This document shows, piece by piece, positions 25,074-32,254 of a stretch of 64,000 nt of DNA. The DNA is from Novosphingobium kaempferiae (GTDB lineage: Bacteria > Pseudomonadota > Alphaproteobacteria > Sphingomonadales > Sphingomonadaceae): positions 3,906,001 to 3,970,000 of the forward strand of contig NZ_CP089301.1 in the NCBI RefSeq assembly GCF_021227995.1. Direction: 5' to 3'. How positions within the stretch are numbered: position 1 is the stretch's first letter; each line of letters starts with the position of its first letter. The position numbers and the translations under genes are program-made. The notes under the pieces are model-generated. The model did no database searches and had not been told where the DNA came from. It saw only the letters and a list, made by a program, of their open reading frames with translations.

Positions 25074-26297
25074 TCAGGCCGCGACGGTTTCGCGCGTGCC
25101 GCGTTCCAATGGCCGGATGATGCGGCCGAGCAGGCCCATGTAGCATTCGAGCACCTGATGCGAGGCGGCGTCCCAGTCGTAGGCGCCGCTTGCCTCCCTC
25201 CCGGCCCGGCCCATGCGCTGGCGCAGCGCAGCATCGCCGACGAGGCGGCGCAGGGCCTCCGGTGCGCGCTCGTCGTCGCCGCGCGGATAGAGCAGGCCGC
25301 AGTCTTCCCGCAGGAGATTGCGCGCGCTTGCCACGTCGATGGCGACTACCGGTACGCCCGCCGCCATGGCTTCGAGCGTGACGTTGCCGAAAGCCTCGGT
25401 GGTGCTGGCGTTGAGGAACACGTCGGCGCTGGCGACGGCGCGGCCGAGATCCTCGCCCATCAGGTGCCCGGCGAAGCGGGCCTGAGGCAGCTTGCGCGCC
25501 AGCCACGAACGCTCCGGCCCGTCGCCGACGATCAGCGGTCGGATCGGCAGCCCCTCGCGCAGCAGCCGTTCGCAGAGCGTGGCGAACTCGCCGAGGCCCT
25601 TCTCGCGCACAAGGCGCCCGAAGTGGAGCACGGCGACTTCGTGGTCGGCGATGCCGTGCGCGCGGCGCCAGCCGAGACTGCGCGCGGCGGGAGTGAACTG
25701 GTTCCGGTCGACGCCGCGGCTCCATACCCGCGTGCGGCTGGCGAGGCCGCTCGCGGCGAACTCCTGCGCGATGGCGGGGGTGGGGACGAGGATGCGCGCG
25801 CTGCTGCGGTAGAACCGGTCGAGGTGTCGCTCCATCGCCGGGCGCAGCAGCGCCGCGCCGTAGAAGGCGGCGTATGTCTCGAACCGGGTATGCAGGCTGG
25901 CTACCACCGGGATGTCGCGTTCCGTTGCGAAGCGCTGCGCCGCCGTGCCGGTCCAGTCGGGGGCGGAGACATGCACGATCTCGGGATCGAACGCCGCAAG
26001 GTCGGCGCGGATCGGGCGCGGCAGGCCAAGGCCGAGCCGGTAGTCGCCGCGCCCCGGGATCGGCAGCGAGGGGACCGATACCAGCGTGCCTTCGGGCGCG
26101 AAGGCGGGCGTCGGGGATGTGGGCGAATAGACCCGCACCGCGCAGCCGCGCCGCTCAAGGTAGCCGACAAGCCGGTTCAGCGCCTGGTTGGCGCCGTCGC
26201 GGACATAGTTGTAGTTGCCTGAGAACAGCGCGACACGGGGACGGCGACCGGGATTTTCTTGCGAACGAAGGGCCGTGGCAGGCTCGAAATACGACAT
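25074..26297 (-). CDS. GT4-family glycosyltransferase (glycolipid type)
   Basis: 407 residues, ATG at 26297 after GGAAGAA. RPRVALFSGNYNYVRDGANQ opens the N-terminal Rossmann domain. VLHFGRLVREKGL and the nucleotide-sugar site FLNASTTEAFGNVTLEAMAAG (the EX7E pattern) are classic for GT4. The protein resembles the MgtA/SqdX group, which glycosylates diacylglycerol or lipid acceptors at the inner membrane. Its operon partner is DedA, and a phased CTTAC repeat lies 66-83 bp upstream, shared with the adjacent two-component locus. Acceptor unknown. Confidence 0.85.
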   Translation of the reverse strand: MSYFEPATALRSQENPGRRPRVALFSGNYNYVRDGANQALNRLVGYLERRGCAVRVYSPTSPTPAFAPEGTLVSVPSLPIPGRGDYRLGLGLPRPIRADLAAFDPEIVHVSAPDWTGTAAQRFATERDIPVVASLHTRFETYAAFYGAALLRPAMERHLDRFYRSSARILVPTPAIAQEFAASGLASRTRVWSRGVDRNQFTPAARSLGWRRAHGIADHEVAVLHFGRLVREKGLGEFATLCERLLREGLPIRPLIVGDGPERSWLARKLPQARFAGHLMGEDLGRAVASADVFLNASTTEAFGNVTLEAMAAGVPVVAIDVASARNLLREDCGLLYPRGDDERAPEALRRLVGDAALRQRMGRAGREASGAYDWDAASHQVLECYMGLLGRIIRPLERGTRETVAA

Positions 26298-26362
26298 CAA
26301 TTCTTCCGGTTTTTCTTGTTTTTTCCGTTTCCCCTGCGTTCCCGAGCGCTACCGCGCCCCGG

Positions 26363-26380
26363 CTTACGGCAACCTTACAA
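26363..26380. promoter_or_regulatory. CTTACGG/CTTACAA direct repeat upstream of the glycosyltransferase
   Basis: CTTACGG (26363-26369) and CTTACAA (26374-26380) start 11 bp apart. The same repeat, at the same spacing, precedes the response regulator at 27227-27244. It resembles PmrA/QseB-type boxes and probably binds the neighbouring regulator. Confidence 0.6.
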
Positions 26381-26392
26381 GAGCGGCCCAAA

Positions 26393-27127
26393 TCACAGCT
26401 CGCGGATGATCCGCAGGCCCGCGTGTGGTCGCCAGCCCAGTTCCTCGCTGTGGACCGCGCCGATCCCTGCCTGCATCGAAAGGTGCCCGCCAAGGCGCTG
26501 GTGCAGTTGCGGCATGACCAGGACGTGCCGCTCTTGCCCGGACCGGAAGTTCACCTCCAGGCCCACGCGGCTGGCGTCCGAGAGGTCGTAGAAGGTCGAA
26601 TGGTTGAGCAACAGCCGCCCGCCGCCGTCCCGGCCCGAGCTGACATCACCCACGCCCGCCATCGCCATCATGCTCCAGCGTTCGTCGAAGCGGTAACCGG
26701 CAAGGTAGAGCAGGCTGCTTTCCCACCGGCCGCCTTCCCGGTCGTAGACGCCGAGATACTGGACTCCGTGGACGCCCCGGCCTTCCGCGAACGTGCCGAA
26801 TGTGCCCTGAAGGCCTACCTTGTACGCCGTGACGTGCTCGTCCTCGAACGGCAGTTCGAGTTCCACGGCGAACCCGTCCGCGACCGCAAGTTCGATCTCG
26901 GGCGCCCATTCGACCACGCGGTCCGGCCCGGAAAGGCGCGTCTGGGCGAGGGCGTTGACCTCAAGCTCGCCCGCCCGCGCGCCCAGCGGGCGGACCATGT
27001 CGAAGACCATCGGCTCGGGCACGTCGGGATAGTCCTGCGCGGCTGCCGGAGTGGCCGACAGAAGGATCAGGGCGGCCAGTATGGGGGCGGCCAGTATAGG
27101 GACGGCAGGCGGGCGGCACGGGCGCAT
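26393..27127 (-). CDS. Probable outer-membrane protein of unknown function
   Basis: 244 residues from an ATG at 27127; an AGGAG lies 12 nt upstream, rather far. A signal peptide ends TPAAAQD. The rest alternates short amphipathic strands with aromatic ends (ELEVNALAQTRL, ESSLLYLAGYRF, SRVGLEVNFRSG) and closes with a hydrophobic strand, consistent with a small outer-membrane barrel. I do not recognise a specific family. It is divergent from the two-component genes and shares their promoter gap, so it is a probable target of that system. Confidence 0.65.
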   Translation of the reverse strand: MRPCRPPAVPILAAPILAALILLSATPAAAQDYPDVPEPMVFDMVRPLGARAGELEVNALAQTRLSGPDRVVEWAPEIELAVADGFAVELELPFEDEHVTAYKVGLQGTFGTFAEGRGVHGVQYLGVYDREGGRWESSLLYLAGYRFDERWSMMAMAGVGDVSSGRDGGGRLLLNHSTFYDLSDASRVGLEVNFRSGQERHVLVMPQLHQRLGGHLSMQAGIGAVHSEELGWRPHAGLRIIREL

Positions 27128-27226
27128 GGGAAAGGACACTCCTGTTGCGCCATGGCTCCATCGCCGCGATAGGAGCGGGATGAGGACGATCCATGGCATC
27201 TGCGCGCGGCCAGCAGCATGGCGCGA

Positions 27227-27244
27227 CTTACGGCGACCTTACGG
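27227..27244. promoter_or_regulatory. Perfect CTTACGG direct repeat at the two-component promoter
   Basis: CTTACGG at 27227-27233 is repeated exactly at 27238-27244, 11 bp apart, 25 bp before the response-regulator ATG and 100 bp before the divergent outer-membrane gene. Together with the copy at 26363 it defines a small local regulon with autoregulation. Confidence 0.65.
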
Positions 27245-27268
27245 CGCGGCCCTGCATCGGAGCGGTCG

Positions 27269-27949
27269 ATGCGGCTGCTGATCGTCGAGGACGTCGCCGA
27301 ACTGGCCGAACTGATCGGCTCGCACCTGCGGCAGGCGGGCTTCGCGAACGACATCGTCGGCAGCGCCGAGGAGGCGCGCATACTGGTGGAGGCCGGTAAC
27401 CACGCGGCGCTGCTGCTCGATCTCGGCCTGCCGGACCGGGACGGGCTGGCCCTGCTGCGCGACTTGCGCGCGGCGGGGCACAAGCTGCCGGTGCTGGCGC
27501 TGACGGCCCGCTCGGCCATCGCGGACCGGGTGGCGGGGCTCAATGCCGGGGCCGACGACTACCTCCCCAAGCCCTTCGCCGCCGAGGAACTCGTCGCCCG
27601 TGTCGCTGCGCTGCTGCGGCGTAGCGCCAGCGAGCATGCCGACACGCTCGCCTGCGGACGCCTGCAGTACGAGGCCGGATCGCAGACGGTGCGCGTGGAT
27701 GGAGAGACGGTCGTCCTGCCGCCGCGCGAGGTCCAGTTGCTCGACCTGCTGCTGCGCCATCGTGACAAGGTGGTGCGCAAGACCCAGATCGAATCCGTGT
27801 TCTTCGGGCTGGGGGAGGAGTTCTCCTCCAACGCCGCCGAAGTGGGCGTCCACCGCCTGCGCCGCAGCCTGAAGACGCTGGACGCGCGGGCGGAGATTGT
27901 CACCGTGCGCGGCCTCGGCTACCTCATGCGGGCCGAGCAGGAGGGCTGA
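27269..27949 (+). CDS. OmpR-family response regulator (QseB/PmrA-like)
   Basis: 226 residues from ATG 27269, with GGAG 6 nt upstream. The receiver has MRLLIVEDVAELAEL, phosphoacceptor Asp in LLLDLGLPDRDG and the conserved Lys in YLPKPF. The winged helix carries LPPREVQLLDLLL and VGVHRLRRSLK. Its stop overlaps the kinase start. CTTACGG repeats upstream of this gene and upstream of the glycosyltransferase-DedA operon are probable binding sites, so it likely controls envelope remodelling and its own synthesis. Confidence 0.92.
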   Translation: MRLLIVEDVAELAELIGSHLRQAGFANDIVGSAEEARILVEAGNHAALLLDLGLPDRDGLALLRDLRAAGHKLPVLALTARSAIADRVAGLNAGADDYLPKPFAAEELVARVAALLRRSASEHADTLACGRLQYEAGSQTVRVDGETVVLPPREVQLLDLLLRHRDKVVRKTQIESVFFGLGEEFSSNAAEVGVHRLRRSLKTLDARAEIVTVRGLGYLMRAEQEG

Positions 27950-29280
27950 TGCGCAGCCACTCCATCCTGCGGCGCATCCTGCTGCTGCATGCGGTGGCGA
28001 CGCTGGTGACGGCTGCGCTGGTGGCGGGCGGGGCGATGATGCTGGTGGACAGCACCGGCGACCGGCTGCACCGCCAGATCCTCGACGAATATGCAGACAA
28101 GATGCTCACGGGGCTCAGCCGAAACCCGGCGGGCGGGCTGACGCTTTCGCCGCAGGCCGGTTCGTGGCTGCGCGGCGGGGGAAGCAGCCTCAGCTTCTGG
28201 ATCGAGGATCGCGGGCGGCGCGTGCGGGTGGAGGGGCTGCGCTTCGGCCCGGCGCTCAACGTGCCGACGCGGAGCGAACCGGCCTACTTCACGCGCCTTC
28301 GCGGCTCCAAGATCTACTCCGGCGTGACCGCGCCGCTGCCCGGCCAGAAGGCGACATGGGTGGTGATCGTGCAGGATCTAGACCATCCCGACGTCATCTT
28401 CGACGACCTGCGCACGCAGATCGCGGTCGTCGGCGGGGGGCTGCTCGCGCTGTTCATCGTCGGGTTGCTCGCTGCCGATGCGTGGATCGTGCGTCGCTCG
28501 CTCGCGCCCATCGACCGCGCCTCGCGCGAGGTGGAGCGGGTGTCGCCGCACCAGCTTCACCAGCGCGTCGATACCGAGGGCATGCCGGGCGAAGTGCTGC
28601 CGCTGCTGCGCGCGTTCAACGTCGCGCTCGATCGGGTGGAGGACGCCTATCGCATCGAGCGGGACTTCGCCGCCGATGCCGCGCACGAACTGCGCACGCC
28701 GCTGGCGATCCTGCGCTTGCGGGTCGGCCAGCAGCCGGAAGGCGGCGACCCGCAGCTCCTGCGGCAGATCGATGCGCTGGAGGCCATCGTCGAGCGGTTG
28801 CTGCTCGTCGCCGAGGTCGATGCCATGGTCTGCGATCCCTCGGAAGTGGTCGATCTGCGCGCCGTCGCCGAAGAGCGCGTGGCCGCCATCGCGCCGCTGC
28901 TCATCGCGGGAGGCAAGCATGTCGAGATCACCGGCCTGCCCGCCGCGAAGGCCCGCGCGTCCGCCCATTTCGCCGAACGCGCGCTCGACGTGCTGCTGGA
29001 GAACGCGATGAAGCACACCCCGCCGGGGACGAGCGTGACGGTCAGCGTCGGTCCCGGCGCGACGCTCTCGGTCGCGGACACCGGGCCGGGGCTGGCGGAT
29101 TACGGGACCGAACGGTTCGAGCGCTTCGGCCTCGCCCGGCGCGATCTGGCACGCAGCGGCGGCCTCGGCCTCGCCATCGCACAGGAACTGATGGGCAAGG
29201 TCGGCGGCAGCATAGAGGCGGTGCCGAACGTGCCGCAGGGCGCGCTGTTCCGCCTCGGTTTCGTGGCCGCCGACGCCTGA
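27949..29280 (+). CDS. Sensor histidine kinase (partner of the CTTACGG-locus regulator)
   Basis: 443 residues. Membrane helices at about residues 10-33 and 162-185 enclose a periplasmic sensor of about 130 residues; a HAMP-like stretch with RRSLAPIDRASREVERV follows. The H box is FAADAAHELRTPLAIL, the N box VLLENAMKHTPPG, G1 VADTGPGLAD and G2 GGLGLAIAQ. The start overlaps the response-regulator stop. Architecture matches QseC/PmrB-type sensors; the signal is unknown. Confidence 0.9.
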   Translation: MRSHSILRRILLLHAVATLVTAALVAGGAMMLVDSTGDRLHRQILDEYADKMLTGLSRNPAGGLTLSPQAGSWLRGGGSSLSFWIEDRGRRVRVEGLRFGPALNVPTRSEPAYFTRLRGSKIYSGVTAPLPGQKATWVVIVQDLDHPDVIFDDLRTQIAVVGGGLLALFIVGLLAADAWIVRRSLAPIDRASREVERVSPHQLHQRVDTEGMPGEVLPLLRAFNVALDRVEDAYRIERDFAADAAHELRTPLAILRLRVGQQPEGGDPQLLRQIDALEAIVERLLLVAEVDAMVCDPSEVVDLRAVAEERVAAIAPLLIAGGKHVEITGLPAAKARASAHFAERALDVLLENAMKHTPPGTSVTVSVGPGATLSVADTGPGLADYGTERFERFGLARRDLARSGGLGLAIAQELMGKVGGSIEAVPNVPQGALFRLGFVAADA

Positions 29281-29284
29281 GGTC

Positions 29285-29695
29285 TCAGGCCGCCTCGGCC
29301 TTCGCCGCAGCCGCCGCATGGAAGTGGGCCGGGTCGTAGTAGTAGGGCTTGATCTCGCAGCACTTGCCGTCGCGGAAGCGGAACATCTCGCACAGCTCGG
29401 CGGGCTTGAGCGCGGGGTCGGCGAAGCGCATCGTCAGGACCGCGATGGCGCTGTCCTTGCCGGTGAGGAGGTCGCTGCGGTCGAGGCCGACCACGTCAGC
29501 CATGCCCATGGCCTTGGCGAAGAGTTCCTTCAGCCCGTTCTTGCCGCGATAGGCCCCGGCCATCGGCAACGCGTCCGCTTCATAGGCGACGAAATCGTCC
29601 GTGAGCATGGCGTTCGCCGTCTCCCAGTCGCCCGCGCCTGCGGAGGCGTAGAGGCGGTCGACGAGGTCGGTGATCTCTTCCGGGGTCATGCTCAT
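29285..29695 (-). CDS. SnoaL/NTF2-like protein
   Basis: 136 residues from the ATG at 29695 (AGGA upstream; an ATG two codons in is possible). EITDLVDRLYASAGAGDWET and LTDDFVAYEADALPMAGAYR fit the cone-shaped NTF2-like fold, whose members act as isomerases, hydrolases or binding proteins. ELCEMFRFRDGKCCEIKPYY is the typical last strand pair. Divergent from an MDR reductase over 113 bp. No catalytic assignment is possible. Confidence 0.75.
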   Translation of the reverse strand: MSMTPEEITDLVDRLYASAGAGDWETANAMLTDDFVAYEADALPMAGAYRGKNGLKELFAKAMGMADVVGLDRSDLLTGKDSAIAVLTMRFADPALKPAELCEMFRFRDGKCCEIKPYYYDPAHFHAAAAAKAEAA

Positions 29696-29808
29696 GGGGA
29701 TCCTGCTCCGTGTCTGTTTGGGACGGAGTTTGCCGCCAGCCTGCGCCCGCGCAAACCTAGCGTTTAGACCAGCCTTCCGCTTGCCCGATGCGCGGTTAAG
29801 CAGGGGGG

Positions 29809-30816
29809 ATGGGAAAGGTAAGACAGATATTGCTGGCACGGCGGCCCGAAGGGATGCCCGTGCCCGAGGACTTCCAGCTGGCCGAGGCGGAGATGCCCGA
29901 GCCCGGCGACGGCGAGTTCGTGGTGGCCATGCGCGTCGGTTCGGTCGACCCGGCGATCCGCGGCTTCCTTGATGACCGGCCCAGCTACATCGAGCCGGTG
30001 GCGCTCGGCGCGCCGATCAACGGGATGTCGCTGGGCGAGGTGGTCCGCTCCAACAACCCGGACTATCCGGTGGGTACGTTCGTGCGCGCCTTCGCGACCT
30101 GGCAGGACCACTATATCCTGTCGAACGAGAGCTGGGGGCTTGAGAAGGTCCACCAGCAGGCGGGTACCGAACTCTATCACTACATGGGCGCGCTCGGCCC
30201 GGTGGGTCTGACCGCATGGGTCGGCCTCTTCGCGGTGGGCGAGGCGAAGGCGGGCGAGACCGTCGTCGTCAGCGCGGCGGCGGGGGCCACGGGATCGACC
30301 GTCGGCCAGATCGCCAAGGCCAAGGGGTGCAAGGTCATCGGCCTCGTCGGATCGCCGGAGAAGGCCGAGGTCATCCGCGAACTCGGCTTCGACGCCGCCA
30401 TCGATTACCGCGCCACGCCCGACATCGCCGCCGAGATCGCGAAAGCCGCGCCTGAGGGCGTGGACGTCTATTTCGACAACGTCGGCGGGGAGATGCTGGA
30501 GGCGATCCTGCCGCTCATGCGGCTGCACGGCCGCGTCGCGGTGTGCGGCATGATCGGCCAGTACAACGACGCCGATCACCCCTATGGCGTCAAGACGCTG
30601 TGGCAGCTGGTGGTGAACCGCATCCGCATGGAGGGGTTCATCACCTACGATTACCCCCATGTGCTGGAGCAGGCGCAGGCCGAGCTGGACCAGTGGGTCG
30701 CCGAGGGCAAACTGCGCCCGCTCGCCAACTTGCGCGACGGGTTCGAGAACCTGCCCGCCGCCTTCATCGACCTCATGTCCGGCCGCACCATCGGCAAGAC
30801 GCTGGTCTGCATCTGA
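29809..30816 (+). CDS. NADP-dependent MDR-family reductase (zinc-free, PTGR/CurA-like)
   Basis: 335 residues. No zinc-binding cysteine cluster is present. VVVSAAAGATGSTVGQIAKAK is the nucleotide-binding glycine-rich loop, and VDVYFDNVGGEMLEAILPLM is the signature of the leukotriene B4 12-hydroxydehydrogenase/CurA group, which reduces the double bond of conjugated enones with NADPH. It is followed 13 bp later by a Rieske protein gene, likely in one transcript. A second member of the same family is at 34894-35901. Confidence 0.88.
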   Translation: MGKVRQILLARRPEGMPVPEDFQLAEAEMPEPGDGEFVVAMRVGSVDPAIRGFLDDRPSYIEPVALGAPINGMSLGEVVRSNNPDYPVGTFVRAFATWQDHYILSNESWGLEKVHQQAGTELYHYMGALGPVGLTAWVGLFAVGEAKAGETVVVSAAAGATGSTVGQIAKAKGCKVIGLVGSPEKAEVIRELGFDAAIDYRATPDIAAEIAKAAPEGVDVYFDNVGGEMLEAILPLMRLHGRVAVCGMIGQYNDADHPYGVKTLWQLVVNRIRMEGFITYDYPHVLEQAQAELDQWVAEGKLRPLANLRDGFENLPAAFIDLMSGRTIGKTLVCI

Positions 30817-30829
30817 GATCCTCCAAACG

Positions 30830-31189
30830 ATGGCTACCATGAGCGAAACCTTCCACCCCGTCATTGCCGAGGCCGAGTTTCCCGAGGAGGGCAAGGCCGC
30901 CATCCGCCTGGGCGGCTGGAGCGTCCTCGTCGTCAAGGTCGAGGACGGCTACCGCGCGGTGAACGACCGCTGCACCCATCAGGCGGCGCTGCTGTCCCCC
31001 GGCCGCGTGCGGCGCGGGGCGATCATGTGCCCCCTGCATGGCGCCCGCTTCGAGGCCGCCACCGGCCGCTGCATCGGCGGCGCCTACGCGGACCTGCGCA
31101 CCTTCCCGCTGCGCATCGAGGGCGGCGTCATCGAGGTCGCCGTGCCGGATGAGGCGCCGGGTCCGAACGAACGGCCGGTCGGGGTCTGA
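30830..31189 (+). CDS. Rieske [2Fe-2S] ferredoxin-like protein
   Basis: 119 residues from ATG 30830 (ATG 30839 also possible). Cys48-Thr-His50 and Cys67-Pro-Leu-His70 give the Rieske cluster motif CxH-x16-CxxH. The rest matches the small single-domain ferredoxins that pass electrons to aromatic-ring or other oxygenases. No oxygenase is next to it in the window. It follows the MDR reductase by 13 bp. Confidence 0.85.
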   Translation: MATMSETFHPVIAEAEFPEEGKAAIRLGGWSVLVVKVEDGYRAVNDRCTHQAALLSPGRVRRGAIMCPLHGARFEAATGRCIGGAYADLRTFPLRIEGGVIEVAVPDEAPGPNERPVGV

Positions 31190-31200
31190 CGCACCTCCTG

Positions 31201-31275
31201 CGTCATTGCGAGCGTAGCGAAGCAATCCGGCGCGATGTGATGGCGCTGGATTGCTTCGCTACGCTCGCAATGACG
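31201..31275. repeat. REP-like palindromic element, copy 1
   Basis: Perfect 28-bp inverted repeats (31201-31228 and 31248-31275) beginning CGTCATTGCGAGCGTAGCG around a 19-bp centre. Near-identical elements are at 31922 and 35924. It lies directly after the Rieske gene and may also serve as a terminator or mRNA stabiliser. Confidence 0.85.
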
Positions 31276-31370
31276 AGGTGAGGGCGGGCTCGATTACTCG
31301 CACAAGGCATAGTTTCGCCTGTCGAGGCAGGGGTTAGCATCCTCCCGAAATCATATGGGAGAATGCCGAA

Positions 31371-31799
31371 ATGCCCTTCACCGGCCCGTTCGAGGACCGC
31401 CTCGCCATTCGCGAACTGCTTGAGACTTACGCCGACGCGGTGACGCGCCGCGATGCCGAAGCCTGGGGCGCTACCTGGGCGCAGGACGCCGAATGGTCGC
31501 TGCCCGACTATCCCGAACTTGGCACCACCAAGGGGCGCCCGGCCATCGTCGGCATGTGGATCGAGGCGATGAAGGCCTATCCCGGCATCATGTTCGAGGC
31601 ATGGCCCGGCTCGGTCGAGGTCAGCGGCGAGCACGCTGTGATGCGGAGCTACACCTCCGAGGTCTACGATCAGGACGGCGTGACCATGCGTGACCGCGGT
31701 GTCTACGAGGATACCTGCGTGAAGATCGACGGCAAGTGGCTGTTCAAGAGCCGCTCGTTCCGCAACATCCACCGCCAGCACGCGCCGAAGGGCGTCTGA
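31371..31799 (+). CDS. SnoaL-like (NTF2 superfamily) protein
   Basis: 142 residues. ATG 31371 follows GGGAG by 9 nt. FEDRLAIRELLETYADAVTR and AEAWGATWAQDAEWSLPDYP are typical of SnoaL_4-type proteins found beside aromatic and steroid degradation genes, some acting as dehydratases or small subunits. GKWLFKSRSFRNIH ends the fold. Isolated between repeat-rich gaps; function unassigned. Confidence 0.78.
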   Translation: MPFTGPFEDRLAIRELLETYADAVTRRDAEAWGATWAQDAEWSLPDYPELGTTKGRPAIVGMWIEAMKAYPGIMFEAWPGSVEVSGEHAVMRSYTSEVYDQDGVTMRDRGVYEDTCVKIDGKWLFKSRSFRNIHRQHAPKGV

Positions 31800-31805
31800 G
31801 GATAC

Positions 31806-31840
31806 CGTCGTCCCGGACTTGATCCGGGACCGCTGGCCGT
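31806..31840. repeat. Dispersed repeat with TCCCGG...CCGGGA palindrome, copy 1
   Basis: A 35-bp sequence starting CGTCGTCCCGG and ending CCGCTGGCCGT. It recurs almost unchanged at 36877-36911 and, inverted, at 36971-36996. A third repeat type, CTTCGACAAGCTCAGCCTGA, follows at about 31868-31887. Confidence 0.75.
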
Positions 31841-31921
31841 CTTTAGGCGGGTGCCATCGGCGGGGGCTTCGACAAGCTCAGCCTGAGCGGGATTAGGGTA
31901 ACAGGCCCTTGCCCCGTGGTT

Positions 31922-31997
31922 CGTCATTGCGAGCGCAGCGAAGCAATCCACGACTGGCCTCGCGCCGTTGGATTGCTTCGCTGCGCTCGCAATGACG
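31922..31997. repeat. REP-like palindromic element, copy 2
   Basis: 29-bp perfect inverted repeats (31922-31950 and 31969-31997), same family as copies 1 and 3 but with GAGCGCAGCG in place of GAGCGTAGCG on both arms. The paired change preserves the stem. Confidence 0.85.
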
Positions 31998-32039
31998 ATT
32001 CAGGGGGCGTCTCGCGCGGAAAGCCGGAACAGACCGCGT

Positions 32040-32135
32040 TCAGGCTTTCTTGCGCAGTTGGACTACCGCCCAGGTACTCATGATGATCGCGACGGCCACT
32101 CCGACCGCTATCGAGACTATCGCAGCAATGCTCAT
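32040..32135 (-). CDS. 31-residue single-helix membrane peptide
   Basis: Minus-strand ATG at 32135 preceded by AGGAGG with 7-nt spacing, the strongest ribosome binding site nearby. The product starts MSIAAIVSIAVGVAVAIIMS, then TWAVVQLRKKA and a TGA stop. One hydrophobic helix followed by a positive C-terminus predicts an inner-membrane peptide with its N-terminus outside. It is shorter than ordinary gene-calling limits. No homologue is known to me; its being a gene rests on the ribosome binding site and coding character. Confidence 0.6.
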   Translation of the reverse strand: MSIAAIVSIAVGVAVAIIMSTWAVVQLRKKA

Positions 32136-32205
32136 GATCGGCCTCCTTGCCGCATCATAGCATTCTGTCGTCGTCATTCAAATCCGGACAAGCGCCATAG
32201 AAAAA

Positions 32206-32231
32206 GGGGCGGGGCCTTGCGGCTCCGCCCC
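32206..32231. terminator. Terminator after the second TonB-dependent receptor
   Basis: GGGGCGGGGCC-ttgc-GGCTCCGCCCC, an 11-bp stem with one G-U pair, followed on the minus strand by TTTTT. Confidence 0.75.
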
Positions 32232-32254
32232 CCTTCTCTTGGTCTTGGGAAGGA

